NCBI GenBank assembly: GCA_035601835.1
Contig: DATNNM010000018.1
Coordinates: 197,890-244,510, forward strand
DNA from: Candidatus Tumulicola sp.
Lineage (GTDB): Bacteria > Vulcanimicrobiota > Vulcanimicrobiia > Eremiobacterales > Eremiobacteraceae
Length of the DNA: 46,621 nucleotides
Direction of reading: 5' to 3'
Shown: piece after piece, positions 1 to 7,045 of the stretch
Layout of the letters: each line of letters starts with the position of its first letter
Numbering within the stretch: the stretch's first letter is position 1
The notes under the pieces: generated by a model
Seen by the model: only the letters and a program-made list of their open reading frames with translations
The model's database searches: none
Told to the model about the DNA's origin: nothing
Program-made: the position numbers and the translations under genes

Positions 1-10
1 TTAAGTATCC

Positions 11-514
11 ATGAGCAGGGGACCGAACGTCTTTTCAAAGGAAGCTTTCGTATCAAGCGTTCGCGAGCATTTTGGTCCGTTTTTGAGACGGCTCGGATAC
101 AAGGAGCAAGACACCCTGGAAGATCGCAACAATTTCGTGGAACACCGGTATATCGATCACGATCAATTCGTGAGCGTCGGCATCGAGCGTCGCGAGCGGC
201 GCACATATATACTGGTTGGGCGTTTAAGCGAGGGACGAATCCCTCTTCTTCGCTGGCGAACACCAGCATCACCATCTGACGTGAACGAGGTTGGTCTTGA
301 GAAACTCATTCAGGTTGCGCGTAGGGCTCGGCAGCTCAGCGGCCCCGAGCCCGGTCAGTACGAATCTGAAGGTCCGGCATCAGTGGATGCTGCTTTAGAA
401 TCTCTCGCTCATGCGGTTGAAGAGTACGCGCGGGACTTGTTCGCCGGAGACCGTGAGGCTTGGTCCCGTGCAGTCCAACTATTGTTCCAACGAATCGAAT
501 CGTCCGACCGCTAA
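11..514 (+). CDS. Hypothetical protein, 167 aa
   Basis: I do not recognise the family. The start is well bounded: an in-frame TAA lies at 2-4 and the ATG at 11 is the first start after it. The protein is soluble and charged, with no signal peptide or membrane segment. Its N-terminal third reads like a small alpha/beta domain (residues about 8-75, with a strand-rich stretch around 52-72 beginning QFVSVGIERRERRTY). The C-terminal third is helical and acidic. It lies left of the first tRNA-derived attachment site, with that site's arm repeats at 656-677, so it is probably cargo of the leftmost small element. A polymorphic-toxin immunity protein would fit the size and composition, but nothing specific supports that. 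Confidence 0.6.
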   Translation: MSRGPNVFSKEAFVSSVREHFGPFLRRLGYKEQDTLEDRNNFVEHRYIDHDQFVSVGIERRERRTYILVGRLSEGRIPLLRWRTPASPSDVNEVGLEKLIQVARRARQLSGPEPGQYESEGPASVDAALESLAHAVEEYARDLFAGDREAWSRAVQLLFQRIESSDR

Positions 515-655
515 TCCAACTGTCCACGTGACACAAGTGAGGGTATATTTAAGGAGGGTGGAATCCGAACTAACTCTTTTGGATTGCGACTTAGGCAAGA
601 CAATCCTGTGGACGAATGCTCGCGTGCGATCCCTGCCTCAGAAGCGCAATAGTTC

Positions 656-677
656 TGCTGACCAAATGCTGACCAAC
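656..677 (+). repeat. Arm-type tandem direct repeat, right arm of att copy 1
   Basis: Two copies of TGCTGACCAA stand head to tail with an 11-nt period, one DNA turn apart. The same pair occurs at 5684-5706, 6526-6548 and, slightly altered, 2119-2141. In the three intact cases the pair ends 81-82 nt before a tRNA-Val 3'-half copy. The fixed spacing and helical phasing suggest binding sites for an integrase arm domain or an excisionase. The DNA can also be read as a conserved peptide ADQMLTN, so decay of a coding end is the alternative. Confidence 0.65.
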
Positions 678-759
678 TACACGATACACGACAGACTGCC
701 AGCCGGCCAGCCAGCACGAGGAGCGACTGAAAGACACCAGGAACTACGTCTTCCGCTCT

Positions 760-804
760 TTGACACTGTAGGGGTCAGAGGTTCGAGACCTCTCGCGCCC
801 ACCA
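760..804 (+). repeat. att core copy 1: 3' half of tRNA-Val(GAC)
   Basis: This 45-nt repeat matches tRNA positions 32-76 with canonical segment lengths: anticodon loop TTGACAC (anticodon GAC), 3' anticodon strand TGTAG, variable loop GGGTC, T stem AGAGG with loop TTCGAGA and CCTCT, acceptor strand CGCGCCC, then ACCA. The preceding bases do not complete the anticodon stem (CTACA would be needed), so it is not a tRNA gene. It is the kind of fragment left when an integrase recombines in an anticodon loop. Copies 2 and 3 are identical over all 45 nt. Confidence 0.85.
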
Positions 805-818
805 TCGGAAACCTTGAT

Positions 819-840
819 GCCGCGGACTTCCGCGGCTTTT
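819..840 (+). terminator. Intrinsic terminator after att copy 1
   Basis: A perfect 8-bp stem, GCCGCGGA / TCCGCGGC, with a CT loop is followed by TTTT. It begins 15 nt after the CCA of the tRNA fragment. The same hairpin follows att copy 2 at 5848-5870. It would stop tRNA-operon transcription from entering the cargo. Confidence 0.8.
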
Positions 841-873
841 CATCCGGTGTGGTACTGTTACCACCATCCGAAA

Positions 874-895
874 ATGCTGACAATTGCTGACCAAG
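874..895 (+). repeat. Arm-type direct repeats, left arm of unit 1
   Basis: The pair ATGCTGACAA-TTGCTGACCAA lies 69 nt after the CCA end of att copy 1. The equivalent pair after copy 2 (5904-5934) lies 70 nt away. About 90 nt between each core and these repeats are nearly identical in the two copies, so this end is mobile-element sequence and not random flank. Confidence 0.6.
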
Positions 896-1084
896 TACTG
901 CTCGGACTGACTCATCTCCCCGACCTCTACACGTCGCTGAGGCTTGCGCTTGATGTCGACGCTTCCATCGGGGGTGGATGCGGACCGGACGCCGCAATGG
1001 TATCATAAGACCGGAAGAATGCGGAATAGTCGTGCTACCACACGCATCGAGGCTTTTCGTTCGGTTTGGACATGGGGAGGCATC

Positions 1085-1945
1085 ATGAGACTAGTACATT
1101 CTACATTTGTTGGACTATTCGCGTGCGCAGCATGCCTGAAATTGGATCTGTCTGCCGCAATGGTGGCTGCCGCCGTTCTTATTCTCCCGTTGTCTGCGTT
1201 GGCCGCTACGAACCCATTGGCCCCACCGTCTTTCGTGCTCCAATGCGAGGAAGTCAACCAACAGGTCTGGATCAAGAATGTCGGCGCCGCGCCAGTACCT
1301 GCGGGGACGGTCTCGAAATGGCAAATCCCTAAACGTGTCGTTCAGGAGCAAGGGGTAAATTATACCGAGGTCGCCCTAAGCGGTATCTACAAATTCTCCC
1401 AACCTTTGAATCAGCAAGGAACGGTAGCCCTCAATATTGGCCCCACCCCTGCGCCCGTGCCAAGCAACGCGCCACCCCCCGATCCGGCCACCCAGATGGC
1501 GGTGGCGCTGCTGCTTGCGGGACTCATGCCGCGAGCATGCACGATTGGCGTGGCGACTAGCTCTGATCTGCTGCAGGCTCGGCCGTTTCATGTGGTAGCC
1601 GTCAACCCCGGTACGCCGACAGGCGTGTCCGCGGGCCGAGCAGGTGCGGACACGGTCTTCTTGACCTGGGTCGGCGGGGTCGCCACCGCCCATTTCTACG
1701 TTTTCGACATAACGACGGCATCTAATCCGCCGTCCGATTACCACAACTGGCGGAATCCAGTGATCGTCGAGGGTAACGTTCTCAAGGCGACCGTATCGAT
1801 TTCGCGCGCGACGAAGCCGCAGACCAACTACTATATGGTGTGCGCGGCGAACGCCGGTTCCACAATCGTGAACTGCTCTCAGCCGTTGGCTGAGAGCATC
1901 GTACCCCTGACCCCGCAGCAAGGACCGTTGGTGCGGCCGCACTAG
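1085..1945 (+). CDS. Exported protein of unknown function, Fn3-like C-terminal part
   Basis: The protein is 286 aa from the ATG at 1085, which has a strong ribosome site (GGGGAGG at 1074-1080). The frame stays open upstream to 944, but that extension lacks one. The N-terminus has a hydrophobic export segment ending near ALAATNP, about residues 20-41. Residues about 45-115 carry a strand-rich domain with a Cys in VLQCEEV. A Pro-rich linker follows, with PAPVPSNAPPPDP near residue 120. The last 100 residues read like a fibronectin-III or similar beta sandwich (GTPTGVSAGRAGADTVFLTW, then NYYMVCAAN). No catalytic motif is visible. It is the first cargo gene of unit 1. A surface or extracellular binding role is plausible but only inferred. 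Confidence 0.7.
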   Translation: MRLVHSTFVGLFACAACLKLDLSAAMVAAAVLILPLSALAATNPLAPPSFVLQCEEVNQQVWIKNVGAAPVPAGTVSKWQIPKRVVQEQGVNYTEVALSGIYKFSQPLNQQGTVALNIGPTPAPVPSNAPPPDPATQMAVALLLAGLMPRACTIGVATSSDLLQARPFHVVAVNPGTPTGVSAGRAGADTVFLTWVGGVATAHFYVFDITTASNPPSDYHNWRNPVIVEGNVLKATVSISRATKPQTNYYMVCAANAGSTIVNCSQPLAESIVPLTPQQGPLVRPH

Positions 1946-2118
1946 CACGCGCGCCTGGGGTCAGTCACCGCAGCGGGCGCTGTTGCGCGTTCGCCAAACT
2001 TCGATCTGTGTACGCTGTCGTTCTCGCACTTCGCGATACGCCGCCCAAACGTCCCGGTGACCTGGTGACCATATGGATCTTCACCGCGTCAGGGTCCAGG
2101 GAGAATGACTCCGCGAGA

Positions 2119-2203
2119 ATGCTGACCAATTGCTGACCAACTGCCGATATTGGCAGCAACTAACTGGTACCAGACGGCACGAGAAGTGCCGTAATCACTC
2201 GAG
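2119..2203 (+). repeat. Orphan right-arm repeat without an att core
   Basis: The pair ATGCTGACCAA-TTGCTGACCAA (2119-2141) is followed by sequence resembling the right flank of att copy 2, including ACCAGACGGCACGAG and ATCACTCGAG. The resemblance stops at about 2203 and the expected tRNA fragment near 2224 is missing. It probably marks the former right end of a unit carrying the 1085-1945 gene, fused to the next unit by deletion. The surrounding non-coding stretch 1946-2266 shows nothing else. Confidence 0.5.
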
Positions 2204-2266
2204 TTCGGCGGGCCCAAGTCAGGCCCCGAGAAACGCGCACTCTGAGCACTCGTAAGGAGGCCTCTC

Positions 2267-2728
2267 ATGCGGCGAGCTATTTTGTTGGCAGCAATCTGTG
2301 CTTTGACGGCCGGCCCTCTTCTGGTCCACCAAGCCGCGCGTGCTGACGGTTCAGCAGGCCCAGTGTACTATTCCAACGGCGACGTCGCCGTGGCGACCGC
2401 GAAATGCGGGCCAGGCGAGACGTGCGCCACGATCACGACAGCGAGCGGCGACCAGATCAAGATCCTGACAGGCGGCTCGGGTCATTGCAACCCATACGTG
2501 TTGACGTTTATGCGTTATGTCAAAGGGCAGCTCGACGCGGTCTGGTCCACGCCCACCGATCGCAATCCCGACCAGCCCGGCGGCAGGATGAGCGGCCCCA
2601 AGTGTGGTGGTTTCCACAATACACGCATGAATCTCGAAGGCGGAGTCATCGACATGGGCATCTTCCAGAACCGCGACGGCACCATCTTCGTCCAGTTCTT
2701 CCGAGGCTCGCTCACCAAACCGTCCTAG
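2267..2728 (+). CDS. Small exported hypothetical protein, 153 aa
   Basis: The ATG at 2267 follows a near-consensus ribosome site, AAGGAGG, seven bases upstream. The product opens with a classical signal peptide: MRRA, a hydrophobic stretch to about residue 20, then a cut near ARADG. The mature part is about 125 residues with four Cys (KCGPGETC, HCNPY, KCGGF), which suggests two disulfides and an extracytoplasmic location. I recognise no family. It is the second cargo gene of unit 1 and lies 64 nt after the orphan arm repeat, so it may be the first gene of what was once a separate unit. Nothing in the sequence indicates a biochemical function. Confidence 0.7.
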   Translation: MRRAILLAAICALTAGPLLVHQAARADGSAGPVYYSNGDVAVATAKCGPGETCATITTASGDQIKILTGGSGHCNPYVLTFMRYVKGQLDAVWSTPTDRNPDQPGGRMSGPKCGGFHNTRMNLEGGVIDMGIFQNRDGTIFVQFFRGSLTKPS

Positions 2729-3108
2729 GCCACATGTGCATCTCCATCTGGGCGATCTGATCAGCCTGTTCGACGACACAAAACGTACTCTGGCTAAGGC
2801 CTAGCTGGCAGTGGAAGAACCTTCGCGTTGGATGTGTCCGCCGCCGCTCATTAGGCTAACTTCATTGCGTCGGCAGCTTCCCGTCGCAGGCCAGGGCCGC
2901 GCGCACTGATCTCCACACCGTTCGAGTTTCCCGAACCCGACACTGTGGTTGCGGTACTCGAAGCCCGATCATGCCGCGCGCAACCAGCAGAGGCTTGGCC
3001 CGTTGGCGGTCTTGTACGTAGTTAGCCCAACGGCAGCGTCGCCTCGGCAATGGTGGGTAATAGCACTAAAGGTGACGGTTCAATGTTATTGCGGGTCTCA
3101 AACGGAAC
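2729..3108. other. Non-coding stretch between two cargo genes
   Basis: No open frame here has a ribosome site or protein-like composition, and I see no hairpin with a U-tract, no tRNA and no copy of the attachment repeats. A promoter for the following nuclease fragment could lie here but cannot be pointed to. Confidence 0.5.
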
Positions 3109-3720
3109 ATGAGCGGCGTGCAGGTGTATTTGATTGACGGGACCTATGAATTGTTCCGGCATTTTTTCGCACTACCGTCTGCGGCAGACGCGAATGGACG
3201 AGAGGTGGGCGCCGTGCGCGGTGTCCTGGCTTCGGTTTTATCCATGCTCGAGCGCGGCGCCACGCATGTCGGTGTCGCAACCGATCACGTAGTAGAGTCC
3301 TTTAGGAACGACCTATATAGCGGATACAAAACCGGTGAAGGTGTGCCTCCTGAACTGCTCTCGCAGTTCCCTATGTTAGAAGAAGCGCTAGAGGCGATGG
3401 GAGTCATGGTCTGGCCGATGGTTTACTACGAAGCCGATGATGCTCTGGCTTCCGCGGCGGTCAAGGCCTCGCGAGATGCTCGTGTAAGCCGCGTGTTCAT
3501 TTGTACACCTGACAAAGATCTAAGTCAGTGCGTTGTGGGCACGCGGGTCGTTCAGCTGGACCGTAGACGCGACATCCTGCGCGACGAGGACGGCGTGGTG
3601 GCCAAGTTCGGGGTGATGCCGAAATCGATTCCGGACCCAAGGACGGAGTTGGCAACATCACGGGGATCACGGACACCGTTAGCACGGGATTCAACCGGAC
3701 GTTTGTTTATGATGACCTAA
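3109..3720 (+). pseudogene. Truncated 5'-3' exonuclease (FEN / Pol I N-terminal domain type)
   Basis: Residues 1 to about 175 match the N-terminal nuclease domain of the DNA polymerase I / flap-endonuclease family: VYLIDGTYELFRHFF, the region around VVESFRNDLYSGYKTG, the metal-site stretch YYEADDALASAA, and FICTPDKDLSQCV. These enzymes cut 5' flaps and ends using acidic-residue-bound metals. The family then needs a helix-hairpin-helix DNA-binding part starting after GVMPKSIPDY. Here similarity stops at SIPD (about 3635) and the frame runs 28 codons into RHS DNA read out of frame. The conserved acidic residues are intact, but the DNA-binding half is gone. It was probably a stand-alone exonuclease-like protein before the rearrangement. 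The ribosome site is weak. Confidence 0.7.
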
Positions 3721-5087
3721 ATCGGCTGGTCACGGCCAATTCGGGGGCTTCTCTGTGGAATTCCGGCTCCTACACCTATGATTCCATGGGCAACATGAAG
3801 ACCTTAGGATTGGGCAGCTCTCGGACGGCGTCATTCAGCTACTCAGGCACGCTTCCAAAACTCACCTCTGTAACGGAAAACGGCACGCCGCGCTCGGTGA
3901 GCTACGATGCGGTCGGCAACGAGACAGGCGTCGGCACGGCAACGTACGGCTACGGCACGCGCAACTTGCTCGAGTCCGGCGACGCGCTCACCTATACATA
4001 CGATGGCTGGGGGCGGCGTCTCGTAACCTCTGGCAGTTCGGGCACCCGCTACTCGTTTTTTAGCCCGGGCATGGCGCTGCTCTCGGAATCGGCGCTGACG
4101 ATGTCCGGAAGACCTGCCGTCGCTTATAAATACATTTGGTTCGCGGGCAAGCTCATTGCACAGGTGGACGGCTCGGGCACACACTGGACCTTCTCCGATC
4201 CCTTAGGAACGCCGGAGATTCAAACCAATAGCAGCGGCACAATAACCTACCAGGCCGAGTACGAGCCGTACGGAAAAGTTTTTGCGCTGCGCTCTGGTGA
4301 CGTGCACCAGCCGCTACGACTGCCGGGCCAGGTGGCGGAACAATTCGATACAGGAGCGAACGGTGCAACGGAGCGCAGCTACAACAATTTTCGTTGGTAC
4401 CGGCCGGGTTGGGGTAGGTACTCGCAGGCAGATCCGCTTGGACTCTTCGCCGGTTACAACACCTATAGTTACGCGGCCAATCAACCCGTAAACAATCGAG
4501 ATTCATCTGGTTTGTACTGGAGGTACGTCGACCCGAAACTTTGGCGTACCCTATTCGATCCGAATCAAGGTATGCTGGCTCAAAGCGCGATCTTTAGATG
4601 CTTATGGGGAAAGGTAGCCAGCGATCCTCGGCCGTACACGATACAGTTATCCAAAGAAACAAAAGGAAACCCGGGGCTATTCACACCGAGCGGGGATGCC
4701 CCGGACCTTGGCAATCCCACGGGCAGCATAACAGGCGGCGCGATAAGGTTAGATCCCGGCCCAGCTCAAACGCCGTACAACCGATATTCGATCGAGGACA
4801 CCATTGCTCACGAGGTCACTCATGCGACGGACTCTCTTGATGACTCGCGATACTGGGCAGATGTGATCGCGTTAGTTTACTTCAAATCACCGACTGGTGT
4901 GGGCCGTATCCTAGCTGACCAAGAAGAAGTAAACGGATATTGGGGTGAAGGCCGGGTTGACTCACAATTGAAAGGTGTGTCTTGGGGCGGTCCGTGGATG
5001 AACCAGGATTGGAAGGACTTCAGCAAGCATTACAAGCCGACTGCTTCCGCAGTGAGCGAAAGAGCGTGTATATGCACAGGACTATAG
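3636..5087 (+). pseudogene. 5'-truncated RHS/YD-repeat protein with HExxH metallopeptidase tip
   Basis: The frame enters abruptly at about 3636 with RHS-type repeats (DGVGNITGITDT, FVYDDLNRL, YTYDSMGNM) and continues with more YD repeats (YTYDGWGRR). It then reaches the RHS core end marker: DPLGLFAGYN, NQPVNNRD, SSGLYW at about 4434-4518. RHS proteins normally have over a thousand residues of shell before this point; all of it is missing. The roughly 190-residue variable tip that follows contains TIAHEVTHATDS, a zinc-metallopeptidase HExxH motif, so it resembles polymorphic toxins with a peptidase warhead. An ATG at 3786 could start a 433-aa product, but without the shell it would not be a functional RHS toxin. 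The C-terminal tip itself looks intact. Confidence 0.8.
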
Positions 5088-5491
5088 TGGGAGTGAGGAT
5101 CAAGGCAGCAATTCCTGCCGTTGCCGTGCTCTTTGCGTGGCTGACTTTCGGGTGTAGCTCTACAGTGCGTGCAACGGAACCTGAAGGACCGCGCCAGGCC
5201 CGGCAGGTTGGGGCGCTCGAGGGGCAACGCGTATTAGCGCCGTTGAAAGGTTCAGTCTTGCGCGCAGTGTGCGTCGCGCAAGGCGCATTTCTGCACGACT
5301 TAAAAAAGAACGGAGTAAGTCGCCCTCAGAGCGATATCATTGTCTCCGCAGTTTCGTTCCAAGGGAGGATCATCGTAAGCTTTAGGATCCTAATGCCAGC
5401 TACCCAGGTTGAAAAACGTGTTTGGGACTACGAGGTTGACCCGACTTCCTTTCGCGTTCTTGCAGCGGAGGTAGAGAACCCAAGGAAGTAG
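5072..5491 (+). CDS. Putative lipoprotein, possible immunity protein of the RHS tip
   Basis: Starting at the ATG at 5072 gives 139 aa. This start sits inside the last codons of the RHS frame (stop at 5085-5087), a 16-nt overlap that suggests translational coupling. The N-terminus is basic then hydrophobic and ends in LTFGCSS, a lipoprotein signal with the acylated Cys near residue 29. The mature part is about 110 residues with no recognised domain. Immunity genes normally follow directly after RHS toxin tips, often overlapping. A lipid-anchored periplasmic protein would suit an antagonist of a toxin acting in the envelope. Function is inferred from position only. Confidence 0.6.
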   Translation: MHRTIVGVRIKAAIPAVAVLFAWLTFGCSSTVRATEPEGPRQARQVGALEGQRVLAPLKGSVLRAVCVAQGAFLHDLKKNGVSRPQSDIIVSAVSFQGRIIVSFRILMPATQVEKRVWDYEVDPTSFRVLAAEVENPRK

Positions 5492-5683
5492 AGAGCCAAA
5501 ATCGCTACGCTGGCTGGAACCGCGGAGCCTGGTCCCGTGCCATCGGGCTACTGTTGAAATCCTTGGGCTTTTTCGAGGTAATCTGCTAGGAGCCACCGGG
5601 CTCCGATGAGCCAGGCGCTGCCCTTAGAGGCGTTTGAGGGGCTGCGTGCGTGGAGTCCGAGGGCCAAGACCTGGCTGGCAATT

Positions 5684-5706
5684 TTGCTGACCAAATGCTG
5701 ACCAAC
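5684..5706 (+). repeat. Arm-type direct repeat, right arm of att copy 2
   Basis: The pair TTGCTGACCAA-ATGCTGACCAAC ends 82 nt before att copy 2, as in copy 1. Upstream, 5492-5683 has no convincing gene. Confidence 0.65.
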
Positions 5707-5788
5707 TGCGTAATACGGGCGTGAATTCACCAGCACCAGACGGCACGAGGTGTGCCGCAATCACTCGAGAAGCGCCTTCTTCCGCTCC

Positions 5789-5833
5789 TTGACACTGTAG
5801 GGGTCAGAGGTTCGAGACCTCTCGCGCCCACCA
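5789..5833 (+). repeat. att core copy 2: 3' half of tRNA-Val(GAC)
   Basis: Identical over 45 nt to the copy at 760-804, from anticodon loop TTGACAC through ACCA. The preceding CCGCTCC does not form the 5' anticodon strand, so no complete tRNA exists here. It separates unit 1 from unit 2. Confidence 0.85.
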
Positions 5834-5847
5834 CCGGAAACCTTGAT

Positions 5848-5870
5848 GCCGCGGACTTCCGCGGCTTTTT
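5848..5870 (+). terminator. Intrinsic terminator after att copy 2
   Basis: Perfect stem GCCGCGGA / TCCGCGGC with a 2-nt loop, then TTTTT. It is the same hairpin as at 819-840 and sits 15 nt after the tRNA fragment. Confidence 0.8.
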
Positions 5871-5903
5871 CATCCGGTCTGGTACTTTTACCACCATCCG
5901 AAA

Positions 5904-5934
5904 ATGCTGACAAATGCTCACCAAATTTTGACCG
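5904..5934 (+). repeat. Arm-type direct repeats, left arm of unit 2
   Basis: ATGCTGACAA, ATGCTCACCAA and a weaker third TTTTGACC stand in tandem 70 nt after att copy 2, mirroring 874-895. Confidence 0.55.
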
Positions 5935-6012
5935 CATAAAGGTGACAACCGCGCATTACCGCAACGGGGAAGAGCCAAATTGGTTTCCAAACGGCAACAG
6001 AGGAGGAACTCT

Positions 6013-6426
6013 ATGGACAACCTTAATCGACGATCGGCTTTGGTAGTGTTAGGATGCATAGCCGCTACGGTTGCAGGGGTGAGGCCCGCGGCTGCGGATA
6101 CGATGACAAAAAGCAATGACACGACGCTGGCCCCCGGTGTCGTGCAGCGTGTCTATGGCGGGAACCCATCAATTATTCCCGCATATAAGAGTGTCTCGAT
6201 GCGTGACTTCATCGTGCAGCCAGGCTCGAAGTCTGGCCCCAACGCCTCGATGAAGAATGACATGGTCTGCCATATCACGCAAGGAGAGCTTCGGGTCACA
6301 CAAGACGGCAAGACCTTTGCGGCGACGGCGAACTCCGTCTGGACTTGCGCTAAGGGTACGATAGAGCAAGTGTTCAACGACGGAACCGTGGTTGCCATAA
6401 TGAGGATCACGGATCTGATGGCTTAA
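6013..6426 (+). CDS. Exported cupin-fold protein
   Basis: The ATG at 6013 is chosen because GAGGAGG stands just upstream; an earlier in-frame start at 5980 has no such site. The product is 137 aa. It begins MDNLNRRSALVVLG and has a hydrophobic segment ending near PAAADT, compatible with Sec or Tat export (the RR pair hints at Tat). The mature part is a single small cupin barrel: strand-rich, with a VCHITQGELRVTQDGKTF turn typical of cupin motif 1-2 spacing and a late VFNDGTVVAIMRIT strand. Only one His of the usual metal set is obvious, so metal binding is doubtful. It is the sole cargo of unit 2. Substrate unknown. Confidence 0.7.
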   Translation: MDNLNRRSALVVLGCIAATVAGVRPAAADTMTKSNDTTLAPGVVQRVYGGNPSIIPAYKSVSMRDFIVQPGSKSGPNASMKNDMVCHITQGELRVTQDGKTFAATANSVWTCAKGTIEQVFNDGTVVAIMRITDLMA

Positions 6427-6441
6427 GGACCTCATGAAAAA

Positions 6442-6466
6442 AGAACCCGGTGCAGAGCCGGGTTCT
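6442..6466. terminator. Hairpin after the cupin gene
   Basis: Stem AGAACCCGG / CCGGGTTCT (9 bp, perfect) with a 7-nt loop, 15 nt after the stop. On the plus strand no U-tract follows. On the minus strand the hairpin is followed by a run of T (AAAAAA precedes it on plus), so it fits a minus-strand terminator better. It may work in both directions. Confidence 0.6.
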
Positions 6467-6525
6467 CCCCTACTGCACGTACTCCGAATCCGTCCTCTTC
6501 GGAAAGAGCACCACACTCACGAAAA

Positions 6526-6548
6526 TTGCTGACCAAATGCTGACCAAC
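6526..6548 (+). repeat. Arm-type direct repeat, right arm of att copy 3
   Basis: TTGCTGACCAA-ATGCTGACCAAC ends 81 nt before att copy 3. The following 80 nt resemble the flank of copy 1 (CCAGCCAGCACGAG and ACACCAGGAACTACG are shared). Confidence 0.65.
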
Positions 6549-6629
6549 TGCACGCTACGTGACGGATTAGAAGCGACCAGCCAGCACGAGAAGCAACTCA
6601 AGAACACCAGGAACTACGGCTTTCTTTCT

Positions 6630-6674
6630 TTGACACTGTAGGGGTCAGAGGTTCGAGACCTCTCGCGCCCACCA
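6630..6674 (+). repeat. att core copy 3: 3' half of tRNA-Val(GAC)
   Basis: Identical to copies 1 and 2 over 45 nt. Unlike them it is not followed by the terminator or the left arm repeats, so the DNA to its right probably belongs to a different, older flank. Confidence 0.85.
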
Positions 6675-6726
6675 CTCGAAAGGTTGACGTCGTAGGAATT
6701 GAGTCGTTCCAGCGAGGCATTCTGAA

Positions 6727-7017
6727 ATGTGTAGAAATATAAGGACACTCTTCAACTTCGAGCCGCCGGTGAGCGCCGAGGACGTTCGGTCGGCTTCGCT
6801 TCAGTTCGTAAGAAAAATCAGCGGTTTCAACAAGCCGTCCAAAATAAACCAAATCGCGTTCGGCGCTGCAGTAGATGAGATAGCTCGCGCCTCGACCCGT
6901 CTGCTTCGTGCGCTCGAAACGAATGCAGCACCCAAAAATCGACACGAGGAAACCGCACGGGCGAAGGCTCGCGCCCTCAAGCGATTCGGTCTCACCCCAC
7001 AGGCAGGGCAATACTAG
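6727..7017 (+). CDS. DUF2277 family protein
   Basis: This 96-aa protein starts MCRNIRTLFNFEPP, the hallmark opening of the DUF2277 family. It also keeps the family's central LQFVRKISGFNKPS stretch and the terminal Arg/Ala-rich helix. Length agrees with the family. The role of DUF2277 is unknown; no catalytic residues can be named. It is small, basic and cytoplasmic. It lies between att copy 3 and the decayed copy 4, without arm repeats around it, so it may be an older captured gene or native chromosome. The GC-rich codon use near its 3' end looks closer to the genome to the right than to the RHS region. Confidence 0.85.
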   Translation: MCRNIRTLFNFEPPVSAEDVRSASLQFVRKISGFNKPSKINQIAFGAAVDEIARASTRLLRALETNAAPKNRHEETARAKARALKRFGLTPQAGQY

Positions 7018-7045
7018 CGCGGAGTTTTCGTGCTTTTCGGATTCA

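Larger units (their letters stand above)
1..804. mobile_element. Right end of a tRNA-Val-targeted element (unit 0, partial)
   Basis: The left boundary is outside the window. The right boundary is the tRNA-Val 3'-half repeat at 760-804, preceded by the direct-repeat arm at 656-677. The only cargo visible is the 167-aa gene at 11-514. The stretch 515-759 has no convincing gene; the open frames across it encode the repeats themselves and overlap the attachment site. The assignment to an element is inferred from repeat architecture shared with the units to the right. No integrase is present. Confidence 0.5.
760..5833. mobile_element. tRNA-Val-targeted element, unit 1 (composite, about 5 kb)
   Basis: The unit is bounded by identical 45-nt tRNA fragments at 760-804 and 5789-5833, with left arm repeats at 874-895 and right arm repeats at 5684-5706. 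Cargo: an exported protein with an Fn3-like C-terminal domain (1085), a small exported protein (2267), a truncated 5' nuclease (3109), a truncated RHS toxin tip (3636) and a lipoprotein (5072). A further right-arm repeat without a core at 2119-2141 suggests that two shorter units fused after losing a core. No recombinase gene is present, so movement would need an integrase supplied in trans. Confidence 0.6.
5789..6674. mobile_element. tRNA-Val-targeted element, unit 2 (single-gene unit)
   Basis: Identical tRNA-Val 3' halves at 5789 and 6630 enclose 796 nt with a terminator, left arm repeats (5904-5934), one gene (6013-6426) and right arm repeats (6526-6548). The distance from core to core is 841 nt. 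With both arms and only one cargo gene this is the most complete unit in the window. An integrase must come from elsewhere. Confidence 0.65.

Noticed and set aside
760-804. A complete tRNA-Val gene at any of the four core copies
   Set aside because: Only positions 32-76 are present; the bases before TTGACAC do not form the anticodon, D or acceptor 5' strands in any copy.
411-890. Open frame across att copy 1 (and a similar one at 6450-6641) as genes
   Set aside because: They translate the arm repeats and the tRNA fragment; no ribosome site, no protein-like composition. The shared ADQMLTN peptide follows from the DNA repeat, although a decayed integrase end cannot be fully excluded.
4908-4925. 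GCTGACCAA at 4914 as another arm repeat
   Set aside because: Single copy inside the RHS tip coding sequence, no tandem partner and no nearby core.
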